Assembly: GCA_015680685.1 (NCBI GenBank)
Contig: MNCI01001980.1
Coordinates: forward strand, 141,375-205,374
Source of the DNA: Gnetum montanum
Taxonomy: Eukaryota; Streptophyta; Gnetopsida; Gnetales; Gnetaceae
Direction of reading: 5' to 3'
Length of the DNA: 64,000 nt
Under the pieces are notes generated by a model that searched no databases, had not been told where the DNA came from, and saw nothing but the letters and a program-made list of their open reading frames with translations. The position numbers and the translations under genes were made by a program. Positions 47,486 through 58,659 of the stretch are shown piece after piece; positions within the stretch are counted from its first letter, which is position 1, and every line of letters begins with the position of its first letter.

Positions 47486-47623
47486 GATAAAACATCTATA
47501 TACATGAGAACGAGAAAGCTTATTAACTAAGGAACTTTTAAAAGTGAAAATAATGATAAAATGTCTAGATACATGGGAATGAGAAAGCTTATTAACAAAC
47601 GAACTTTTAAAAGTCAAAATAAC
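47486..47623. repeat. 69-bp tandem duplication in Helitron B
   Basis: Units 47486-47554 and 47555-47623 (gataaaacatctatatacat... / gataaaatgtctagatacat...). Copy A has one unit at about 29460-29530. Confidence 0.85.
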
Positions 47624-47639
47624 AGATATGTTCATGGTT

Positions 47640-49755
47640 AGTTACTAGATTGGAAAATACAAGTACTTTGTTTTCAATATAGGTTCTATGTAAATTGTCA
47701 GATGTGAAGATTGATAAATAGAATTCCTCATGGTAGTTTAACATGAAATATAAATTAATTAGGATTAAAATTAAAAATGATTAGAAGAATTTAAGGAAAA
47801 AATTGTAATTAATGCATAGACAACATGGATGAAGAAATTCAATCATTACAAGTCCTGCAACGTTGAGTAGGTGTGGACACAACTGAACTCTCAAGAGTTT
47901 TGGCACTGTAAAAATGCAATAACAGTAATGACTGAATGCTTCTCTATTAGAAATATTAGAAATTCTAAAATACAAAAAAAAATATGGAGGCAAAAGGGGG
48001 AGAATGAAAAATAGTTTCTTACAAGATGTATCCCTTTTTAATTCATTATTATACCTCACTATCTAGGTGAACAAATAGTAGTCCTATAGCACATTCCTAC
48101 CTTGCTTGACTAAGATAGTGGCTACAGTTGAAGGAGGTGCTGCTTTAGATTGGGATAATGGTTACAATTGAAGGAGGTGCTACGTGTCCACCAAAAAAAA
48201 TAAATACATTGGAAGCTTATATAGAGTAGTGCTAGAGATAGGTCATAGGAAACCAAAATAGAAATTTCTAAAGGCTTCATGAACTGCAACTCCTAAATTA
48301 AACATTTCTAAAATAAAATTGGAAATTTCCAAAGGAAAAATGAAAATGGAAACTAAAATTAGAAATTTTCCAAATGAAACAAAAATAAAATTATAAATTA
48401 CCAAAATGACATAAGAAGTTTCCAAAGGCAACCCACACTCATCTACCCACTATGGATGGACATTCTAAGGCTAGCTAGTAGTGCATCCTGGAGCTCCACA
48501 GCCACTTCATTGGCCTCGTTGTGTAGGCTAGTTGCTTAGATAGCATCTGCGATGATTTCAACACCCATGAGGTAGGCTTGAATGATGTTGATGCTATCAT
48601 CAAATCCCCCAACAATGTCTGTAATGATTTTGGTGCCCATCCACCATCACAAGATACATTGTCATCATTGTCGTCAGATCCATTGCGCTGCTGTTATTTG
48701 TTAATGCTGAAAAAAGCTACCTCTGCTGGATCTGCTATGCTACTATTGTTTATCGATACCAAGAAAAGCCACCTTTGCATTCTGCAAGGCTACTATTATT
48801 CTTGTTATTATTTCCCTTGTTGCCATTGGTGTATCAAAACATGGCCATCCTAGGAGTCTAGGGTGTCTTGGCACTACCACATCATTGATTAGTGCTCAAT
48901 CGGGCTCCCTTTGTAGGCACAATGATCATGGGTGTGCCATGACAATGGGGTGGGCAAAGCACAATCACAACAAAGTGCTGGCGAGTGTGACGACATGTAA
49001 ATTTCATGGATAGGAGAATTGCATTTTTATTTTTATTTTTGCATTTTTCATTCATTCAATGGATAGGTGAATCATGTTTTTTCCCATTTTTGAGATTTTA
49101 CGTGACGTGATGTGGTTGTGGCAACAAACTTCAAAATCACTCATCCCTCCTTTATTTCTCATACAGAACATTATAAAAAAGTGCAAATAGGATGGTCATT
49201 AAAATCAATAAGCTTTTAATAATGCTTTACATGGGCTGTCAATATGAAGTTCCTTTACTTATTATTACTTTTGCAATCTGCCCCACCACCTACAAATCCT
49301 CCTACCATCACCATGTCTAGACCTATGTAGGAGCCTGACCTAGCCTCATCTATGGAGCTATCATTAAAGAGACCAACAATCTAACCCTAGATCCCTTAGC
49401 CATTCCAAAACCAAGTGTCCACTAAAAAGGATGGATGAGTTCACTACCATGGAAAAGATGACATAGAGGCCTACCAGCCACAATGTGGGAATATGGTCGA
49501 TGGGGAAGGGTCATAGAAGGAGGTAACTAGCGATGTTGTGAGCAATGCCAACGATGAAGGACATGGCACAACTAGAGCACATAGTGGAGGAAAGGAGGTC
49601 GAGCTATTGTTGTTGGCTTAAGGACAACTAGTATTTGAATTTAAAGATGTGTGGCCACATCGTCATCTTCATCTTTTCATTTTTTGGTATCTGATGTGGT
49701 CATGTTTTTATTTCATAAAGAGTGGTGACAAAATTCACCTTCTCCCACCTTTTTT
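47640..49755. other. Shared region upstream of RepHel B, counterpart of 29530-31620
   Basis: No transposon domain. A plus-strand frame at 48539-48853 (in-frame upstream to a stop near 48523) corresponds to the frame at 30385-30580 of copy A, with DDFNTHEVGLNDVDAI against HNFDACEESLDDVNAT. The rest holds no supported gene. Confidence 0.4.
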
Positions 49756-50415
49756 GTAATGTTCCATCAAGTTGTTTCAATTACTTTTATATTTTACTTG
49801 AAAAGTAAAAAAATTAACCCATGGAAACATGTATACGTATTAAACATTCCAAATTATCTAGTCCCAAAATCAAGTAAAATTAAAATAGCAAGAGTTAATC
49901 ATGTGGTCTAAACGTTGTTCCTGCAAGAAAAGAAGACTATTTACTAGGTGATGTATGGCTTTTAATGTCCCAATGTGTTCATCCAATGAATTTTATTTTT
50001 ACCTAAAAAGTAAAAAAAACACACACACAAATAAAAACGCACATATCCATATCAAATATCCCAAATTTTTGGGATCCCAAAATGAATAGTAAAGGACGAA
50101 GATCCAAAGACATAATAACCGTACATAATGTTACAACTATCAGAGGATAGGATAGTGGAGAACTTATCAAAAGTAGTTAAAATCATACATCCTAAGCATT
50201 TCCATTAATTCTGGCCTACTATGCTATGCTGCCACTATCGAAAAATGGTACTACCTCCTCCAATGATCATGATCATTTGCTTGCTATGTTTGAAATGGAA
50301 TTTCACTTGTAGTAATTATCCTCACATCTGCTTTTATTTATTTATTTTTCTTACATCATCTTCTTCATGTTGTTAGTTTCTTGATTTTTCCAATGTTTTG
50401 AAACCTTTTGACTAC

Positions 50416-51190
50416 TATATTATCTATTTTCAGCTATAAATACATGCTCACCCACCATATTTATGGTAATCTTTGTCAATAGAGTAGCCAAAATCTTACA
50501 ATTTTATTCCATAGTCTTAGAGAATAGTCAGTGAGTTTCCGTAGTGTGGATCTGAGTCAATTCTACAACATGTTATTTGAGTGGCATTGTACCTAGACAC
50601 ATTCCATTAAATGACAATAAGATTGAGATTGATTCTTATTCATTACAATTCTTTGACTTAGATTCAATTTACTTTTAATGTAACTTATATTCCATATACT
50701 TAGTTAATATTTACATTTCCATGCATATTAATGAATTGGTAAAATGAGCACAACCAGTTTTGAGCATAAACATGTATTTGCTTGGTAATCTCAATAATGG
50801 TATTACTTGGTTTGCCTAGTAGCATAGCACTTAGTAGTCCTTGTAGTGGACATGGGTCTAGGATGTGCATAGCAAGCTAGGAATAGACACTCATCACTCA
50901 TAGGCTAGTTTAGAATTTACCTTTCGTTGATAATTAGTTTAAATAATTGATTTATTTATTATTGTTAGGAGTAGCATACGGCTTAAATAACATCATGAAT
51001 TATATGCCTCACTTTGGACTAAATCATACATGACAAAGCTACCACTAGTCCAAATGGGAAGCTAAAGAACTATAATCAAGGCATAACACTCTAGATGCCA
51101 CAACTACTCCCATCCATAGAATTCAACTGAATCATGTGTGAATGCTTGTGATTCATATGGTTGGGTGTAGGGGGTAGCTACCACTCAACA
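50416..51190 (+). mobile_element. 5' LTR (promoter to 3' end) of Athila-like element B
   Basis: TATAAATA at 50435-50442 and LTR end gttgggtgtagggggtagc...cactcaaca at 51158-51190. The preceding 660 bp (49755-50415) match the corresponding segments of copy A but not the 3' LTR of this element. Its U3 start is therefore missing or replaced. Confidence 0.8.
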
Positions 51191-51191
51191 T

Positions 51192-51209
51192 TGGCGTTGT
51201 CAATGAGGA
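51192..51209 (+). other. Primer-binding site, tRNA-Asp type, element B, damaged
   Basis: TGGCGTTGTCAATGAGGA follows the LTR by one base. It matches the site of element A with a small deletion and keeps the following ctctttttg. Confidence 0.6.
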
Positions 51210-51344
51210 CTCTTTTTGTTTAAAACATGCACTATCTAGGCATAGTGAAAATCATTAACATCATTGAATGAACCCTAAGATCAAAATCATTCTCAAAATA
51301 AATACCATAAATTAAGCACACTGATATCTTATTCTAATTACAAA

Positions 51345-53775
51345 ATTTCTTCTTCTCACAATCATGATCATACTAAATCACTAGTGCCTCAAAAATGTAG
51401 GATGGTATATACTCATCCAGATGAGTATGTACTTGATTTCACCTTCATCTTGCATTAAGAAAAACAATTGTAGTAACAAGATATGGAGGTCAACATTGTA
51501 ATCCCTCCCAATAGATTTGTGCTCAAGATGCAACTCTAAACTCTTAGGAGGTTGGGCATCTAGGATCTTCAAGAAGAGTACATTATGCATGATCATGACT
51601 ACCAAGACTACCATCCCACTAAAGCATAATGCATGAGAGATCAACACTAGGAGAAGCACCATAAGGCTTTGAAGGGGAAATGGTTCACCAATCCCTTATT
51701 CTTCCTTAACCAAAATAACAATGAGGATCCTCCCTTTGGAGGTTCTTAACATGAAGATTCTCCTCTTAATATTGGTGATGGGGGCTTGAACTTCAATCTG
51801 CAGTCTACTATTAGCAATCCAGGTTCAAGCAAAGATGGAAGTTAAAGCAGGGACTTGGATAAGCATCAAGATGACAAGAAAGCTAACAAACATGGTTGTG
51901 ACAAGTGTAGAGGAGGTGATAGATACCATGGTGGTGGCAGTCCTCTTCCCTCTTCATCCTTTTCATTTACTTCTTCTTCCTCCTCTTCTAGTTCTGAAAA
52001 ATACTATAAAAAGGACAACCATTATGAAGGTGAGTAGTGGGACAATAATGATCATCAAGCCTACCATGAATGAAAGGGTAGCTCAGGATATCATAGGTGT
52101 CATCAAAATAATGATGATGATGAGATTTTTGTCAACAACTCAGAGAATGCTAAATATTGTAGATGCAGTAAAAATTCCAACCAAGCATGTGAAAGATAGT
52201 CAGATCAAGTGACTTAACATGAATAATATCCCTAGATTTGAGGGGGATATAACTCTAATCTACAAACACATCTTCAAGCATTTCATAATGCATGTACCTT
52301 ACAGAATGTTGAAAATGATTGGTAAAAATTAAAGCTATTTCCTAGGATACTCATTAAGGAAGAAGAAAGCTGGCATTGATCATTGGAGCCTAAATCCATC
52401 TACAGGTGGAGTACAATGCTAGAACTGTTCAATGATAAATATCAAACATACTTCCAAGTGTCTAATCTAAGAAGGAAAATCCAAGGATGGAAGTAAGGAA
52501 TTCATGAACCCTTGGACGCTACCATGGGTAGATGCTATTCTCTCATACATCGATGCCTTGCCCATAGTTATTTTCAACATGAACAGCTTTGTCACATCAT
52601 AAATCAACTCATATCAAAAACTAGAGGAACTCTTGGGGTCTATCCCTAATCAAGACTATCATAACTTAAAGCCCATCAAATTCAAAGGCTAACAGAGTAG
52701 GTAGAAAAAGAAGAAGAAGAGCTAAGAAAATAGGAAAGTGCTAAGGAATATAACCAAGATCCTTCCTTTAAAAAAAGGGAGGTCTGACTTTGTAACAATG
52801 AGGAGGATGCACAACTTAATAAGGTGGTGCAGCAAAAAATCTTGCTAATTCAAAAATATTTTTCTGATATATCGACCAAGGCTAATAAATTATGGGACTG
52901 TTTGGACAATAAATTTCAAAATGCTCTAAGAATCCCAAAAGAATCAAGAGAGAAAAGTAGTGATTGTGATCATGGAAGGTGAAAAGAAGCTAAATGTGCC
53001 TACTAAAGGGATAAGGGCAAAGTTACTATAGTAGAAGAAGTTTTGAAGTTAGAATCAAATAATGATGGTGGCTATGACATTTACTAATATGAACATCTTA
53101 AAGGATGTTGCCTTATCATGTCACACTTGTAGGAGTCTGGGGTGTACATGTTGAATCCTAGACTGGTAAGAAGGCAAGCACCCAAAAGATTGCCTTATCC
53201 TCAAGGTAATCCAAGGCAGTTCCACCAACAATAGTAGGCTTACTATCAAAGTGGAGCTTCCCATAGCTATATGAGTAATACCAGTAGTGGTAGAACCCAT
53301 AGTCCTAGGGGATGCCACCACCAATGCAATAGTACCCTTACAAGCAACTAGATCCATATGGGTACTATATTTAGCAACCAATGTCTCTGCATGACTCTTC
53401 TAGTCATGCTTCTTTTTAGCATCACTACTACCCTCTAGAGTATTACATAACTCATTCTCTATCTACTAGAGAGAAAACCCCATATCCCTATCATCCTTCT
53501 CATCCTTTAGCACATGGTCCTCCACCCTCAATCCAATTACCACCTACTCCATCCATGTAAGGTGAGCTTCCAACCCAGCTACAAAAACATAATGCTACCA
53601 AGGTCATTAACTTATAGCCAGATCCTTAGCTAGGTGGTTCAAAACCAAGATCCTGTAAAAGACCATTCTTTTAAACCAATAGCCCTACTAAACCATCACC
53701 TACTTATGTGGTTGTCCACCTTGTATCTTCTTCATCCTATTCATCCATTCCTTTTGAGAGCCCTTCAAATCAAAT
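51345..53775 (+). pseudogene. gag of Athila-like element B
   Basis: Colinear with gag of element A. The start codon is ATT here where A has ATG. The Lys/Gly/Ser-rich spacer is at 51855-52037 (KHQDDKKANKHGCDKCRGGDR, then a serine run). The gag core is near 52420-52620 (ELFNDKYQTYFQVSNLRRKIQGWK, YSLIHRC). Knuckle remains near 53080 and a proline-rich tail near 53500 follow. Interrupted by many stops. Confidence 0.7.
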
Positions 53776-56700
53776 GCCTTCCAAGATCTAGATAATTATG
53801 TTAATCCATGTTGTATCTAATTAGATCAAAGATGGCAACCTTCCTAGGAAAAGAGCTAATCCTCGAAGTCCTCTCATCTATTTGCATATTGCTAGCAATG
53901 AGCCATGCAAAGCTCTTCTTAACTTAGGTTCTAGAGTTAATATGATTTCTCATAAAATGTACAATGCATGGAACTTGCCTCATCTCAAGAAGAGCAACAT
54001 CCATTTAGAACTGGCAGATCAGTCCATCATTATTCCATTAGAACTATTAGAAGATACTGTAACCACTATCTATGGGTGGTCTTATCCTACACATTTTCTG
54101 GTAAGCAAACTTGACAATTGCAAGTGGGACTTCCCAATCATTATGGAAAGGGCATGGTTAAGCACTGTTGATGAAAAATTTGGCATAAAAGATCTTTTTC
54201 TAGAAATTTCCAAGGAAAATGCATTCGAAGATATTGAGAAGAAATAAGTTTCATGTATTACATACAACAATCCAAGGTGCAACTCCATGCAAAAACTTTG
54301 GTCCATAAAAAGAACATCCATTTCTTCATATAGGTAGTGTGTAAATGAGGTAGATATTCAAAGGTTCCTGTACGCAACAACCACAAAACAAGAGGACACC
54401 TAGTGGCTAATAGCTAATCCTAGAAGTTGCACACTTTGCATGGAACCTGCTAAGAGTCTAACATGTTCCTATATTGAAAGCATAAATGAACAAGAGCAAG
54501 TTCATCACCAACTCACTTATGATGCAAATGATTATACCAATTGGGAAGAGTTGGAAATTCCTAAAAATTTTAAATAAGAGCCCTTAGAGTTGAATACCCT
54601 TCCTATTGGCATCGAGTATGCATTTTTGAAAAATGGCAACCTAGAAATCATCAATGTCAATCTTGCTTCTAAATAGAAATAAATGCTATTAAGGGTGATC
54701 AATAAATGACCAACAACCTTTGCTTGGTCATATCCTGAACTCACAGGGATTGATCATAGGATATGCCAACATCGTATCTACACTTATTTGGCCATGAAGC
54801 AAAAGAGACAGTTGTAGTGCTAATCAAACCAAATCGTCAAAGCAAAAATCGAACAACTCCTCAGGGCAAGGTTTATCTATCCCAATGTGGATAGTGAGTG
54901 GGTTAGTCCACTCATGATTGTGCCTAAGAAAGGTAACAAGTGGTAGGTCTACATCAATTTTTAGTTATTGAATATCGTAACATTCAAAGATCACTTTTCA
55001 TTGTCATTCTTAGATCAAGTGTTGGATACTATTTCTAGGCATTGTTATTATAGCTTCCTAGATGGTTATAGTAACTATAAAAAAACCTAGATTGCACCAG
55101 AGGATCAAGCCAATAAAACATTCATGAGTTCCTGGGAAATTTTTGCATATTAAAAGATGCCTTTTGATCTATGCAATACTTCTACAACATTCCAATGCTT
55201 GGTCTTGAACATTTTTTAGCAACAAATTTGTTACGAGGTGGAAGTCTTCATAGATGACTTTTCCACCTATGGTGCCACATTTGAGTAAGCCTTCAACCAT
55301 CTTGAGAAAGTTCTTAAAAGGTATGTGGAGATGAATCTTTACCTCAATTAGTAGAAGAGCCATCTAATGGTCTAGGAGGACATTGTACTAGGGCATAGAA
55401 TTTCTCAGGCAGGGATTGAGATGGACTCTAAAACGATTTGGGTCATCCAAGGAATAACTTACCTACCAAAAATCATTAAAGATGTCTAATCATTCCTTAC
55501 ACACACTAGCTACTATTGGTGATTCATAAAAAATTTCTCTAAGATTGCAAAACTATTAGTTAAGCTTACAAAGGAAGATGCTCCATTCATCTAGACCAAG
55601 GAATAAGAAAATACATTCTAGAGCCTCAAGTAAAAGCACATAGAGACTCCAATTCTACAAACAACTAACTAGTCCAAATCATTTCATATAATGACAAATG
55701 CATCAAATTATGCCTTGGGAGCCATGCTTACATGGTTGGATGACAAGAGACATTCATATTATATCCACTATGCAAGTCAAAGCATTGTGGGTGCACAACT
55801 GAATTACACCACAATAGAGAAAGAATTAATAGTAGTGGTGTACGCTCTAGATAAGTTCAAGTACTATGTGCTTGAATACAAAATGTTTATGCACAGCAAC
55901 CATAGTGATATTTTCTTCATGATGAATAAGCCAATAGTGAGCCATCATGTCATTTGATGGCTAGTGATCTTGTAGGAGTTCAATCTTACAATGGTAGATT
56001 GAAAGAAGACTGAGAACGTGGTCACTGATCACTTGTCTTACTTATGATGGAATAACAAAGAGGAGAGCCTGCTCTTTGACCAACTTCTTAATGAACTCTT
56101 TTTTACATGTGCAATAAATGAATAAGTACCCATAGAACCAAATTGGTATGATGACATCCTCACTTATCTTCTTAATTAGGAGATGCCATAAGATCTAGAC
56201 TATAAGAAGAATCAATAGTTTCTTCAACGCTTCATGGAAATTAATGGATACCTTTACAAGGTGTGTGGCAATGGTCTAGTTTGTTGGTGTATACCTAATG
56301 TTGATTAACTGCATATTTTCCAAGATGATTATGAGGGTCCTTGTGGGGGCCACATTATTGGAAGATATATGGCCATTAAGATCCTAATGGTAGGATATTA
56401 TTGGCCAACCATCTTCAAGGATGTCCACCAATTTTTCAGCTCCTATGAAGACTATCAACAAGATGGTGGGATGACCACTTGAATGGAGGATCCTTACTAG
56501 TGGATCCAACCACAAGAATCTTTTGACATCTCGGGCACTAAGTTCATGGATCCCAACACATCCATGTTACATGGAAAGTCATACATAATTTACCCCATTA
56601 ATTACTACATAAAATGAGTAGAAGCAGCATCCATCATCGACTGTACATCATCTACTACTATGCGGTTTGTATAATAAAATGTTGTAAATAGGTTTGGCAT

Positions 56701-57390
56701 GCCAAGTGCACTGATTTCTAACATAACCCATTTTACAGGCACTACCCTTCACAAGTTTATGCAACACTTGGGGGTTGAACATAAACTAACACCCTACCAC
56801 CTCCAAGCCAACAATTAAGCAAAAGTTACTAATAGGGAGATCACAAAGATCCTAACAAGAACTATTAGCAAATATAGAAGAGATTAGAGCACAAAACTCA
56901 ATGATGCACTCTTGGACTACTGCTCAACATAGAAACTCCCTATAGGCTACTCTCCCTATGAGCTGGTATACGGAAATTACCAGTCTACATATCCAATATG
57001 AGCTCCGTACACTTTCAATAGCCTATGACTTGGACCTTAACCTTAACCTAGCACAAAAAGAAAGATTCATCAACCTGAATATGCTAGATGAAAATTGACT
57101 AGTAATCCTATCCTTAAATGAAGTGCACAGAGCATTCAATAAACAACACCATGACCTTAAAATAAGGAACGTAAAATTTCAACCTAGAGAATAGGTTCTC
57201 TACTGCAACCCCACACATGTACCTTAATGAACTAAGTTCCAAACATTGTGGGAGGGGCCTTATATTATTTATGAAACCTTTTCTTCTTAGGCCATGTTGA
57301 TCTACAAACCTGAGAGTCTAAACAAAAAGTAGGTAGTCAACATGCAATAAGTAAAACCTTTCCATAAACCTAAGCAAGCCAGTACAACAA
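53776..57390 (+). pseudogene. pol of Athila-like element B: protease, RT, RNase H, integrase
   Basis: Protease frame intact at 53882-54247, but the catalytic triplet is NLG (codon AAC at 53921), so the protease is dead. RT from about 54850, with FIDD at 55247-55258, near the expected catalytic motif. RNase H frame intact at 55691-55957 (MTNASNYALGAML, LNYTTIEKELIVVVYALDKF), with asparagine where TDAS and TDH have aspartate. Integrase zinc domain near 56300-56450 (VGYYWPTIF; first cysteine changed to tyrosine), core 56500-56830, and integrase tail to about 57390 (LWEGPYIIYETF, VVNMQ, VKPFHKPK). Athila-like by tRNA-Asp PBS, lack of aRNH, and the extra 3' ORF. Confidence 0.83.
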
Positions 57391-58659
57391 ACATCTCATT
57401 GGATGGGCAACCATACTTAATTTTTTGAATCTCCTCCTTTCAACTTAGTCCTGGTGAAGATGGTCATTCATGCTAACCATTATAGTGAATCCTTAGTCCT
57501 AGTGAAGATGGTTTTGGTTTGGACTAAGGTTGGACTTTATCAGGACATTTAACCATGAACTCCAGAAGGGACTTCATGTGGCTAGGATCAGGAACTCCAT
57601 TCCACTCTCTCCATCATCCATCAATGCTTCCATAACTCACCTACTTTTGGTTGTCCATGTTTTCACCTAATGTCTTAGTTTGATGTGTTGAAATTCCTAA
57701 ATAGATTATCTAGGGTTTGGTCCTTAACTTTTTGTAATCATTAATCAACTATGGTACCCACGGACTACTTAGTTGAGGTTATGCAAGGGCAAAACATGCA
57801 TGTGCTGATATTGGAAGGACCAACTTGCATATCTCATGGTTTGGTTAGTTAAGCTCCTTACTCTTAAATGTTTGCCCAATCAAATCTTTCGTGTCCTCCA
57901 TCATGCATCCAACTATGTGCTCCTTAAAGCATTTTTCTTCATCAAATCACATTCTTAAATTATTTCCTAATTTTCTGAACTTCAAAACCATCTTCTAAGA
58001 TTTTCATCATTTATATGGCTTTTTTGGCTTCTATTTGACTCTCATTTCATGTGAAAATGCCTTATTTTTTATTATTTTTGACAAAGTTAATGGTGATTAA
58101 CAACCGTGTTGACTAGGCCCAATTGATGCAGTCAATTGTGTTGACTTCGCCCCATCAACTAAGCCTAGTTGATGCAGGCCAAAATTTCTATAAATACCAC
58201 CCAATACTTTGAAATTTCTTGTCATTTGATTCAAAACAAAAGGGGAATTTTTGCAATTTTTCACAACCCAAAATCTTCTAGAGCCCATAACTTTCACATC
58301 ATTTTTCCAAATCACTCCATTCTTTAATCTTATAGCTACCAGAGGTAAGCTCTTAGTAATGGGGACCACAAACCTTAAGGTTTATGACAAAAAAAATTTC
58401 AAAATTTCTCTAACTCCCCCAAATGGTTAATGAATAGAACAACATTAAACCATCAATTTTTTACAGTTTAACCCTTCCAACAAACTCCGATAAACCTAAA
58501 ATTATTTATTAATATTAAAATAAGAATAAAATAATATTAAATTAATCAACCAAGCCATGATCACAACTTAGCCAAGTGTAACTACCCTAAGAGATAAGGT
58601 ATCCCAGTTGTTTTAAGTTACACATTAAATGCTAACCCTTGGTCATGTTGTCATCACAA
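57391..58659 (+). promoter_or_regulatory. Leader before ORF3 with U3-like repeats and TATA box at 58189
   Basis: No gene. At 58100-58180 there are direct and inverted repeats of gactaggcccaattgatgca, similar to the repeats in U3 of the 3' LTR (gacaaggccccatcaatgca at 61728-61750). TATAAATA follows at 58189-58196. A possible splice donor AGGTAAGC lies near 58343. This looks like an internal copy of LTR promoter sequence placed before ORF3. Confidence 0.5.

Larger units (their letters stand above)
40219..50415 (-). mobile_element. Helitron B (antisense), carrying a solo LTR insertion; right boundary uncertain
   Basis: Colinear with Helitron A along its length: terminal segment 40219-40540, helicase and Rep gene 41560-46989, shared upstream region 47000-49750, and U3-like segment 49755-50415 leading into the same LTR tail. 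It differs from A by the 823-bp solo LTR, by keeping the helicase C-terminus, and by its own small duplications at 44819-44908 and 47486-47623. Confidence 0.65.

Noticed and set aside
51835-52212. 125-residue frame rich in Met and Thr
   Set aside because: Out of frame with the conserved gag peptide at 51855-52037, so a shadow.
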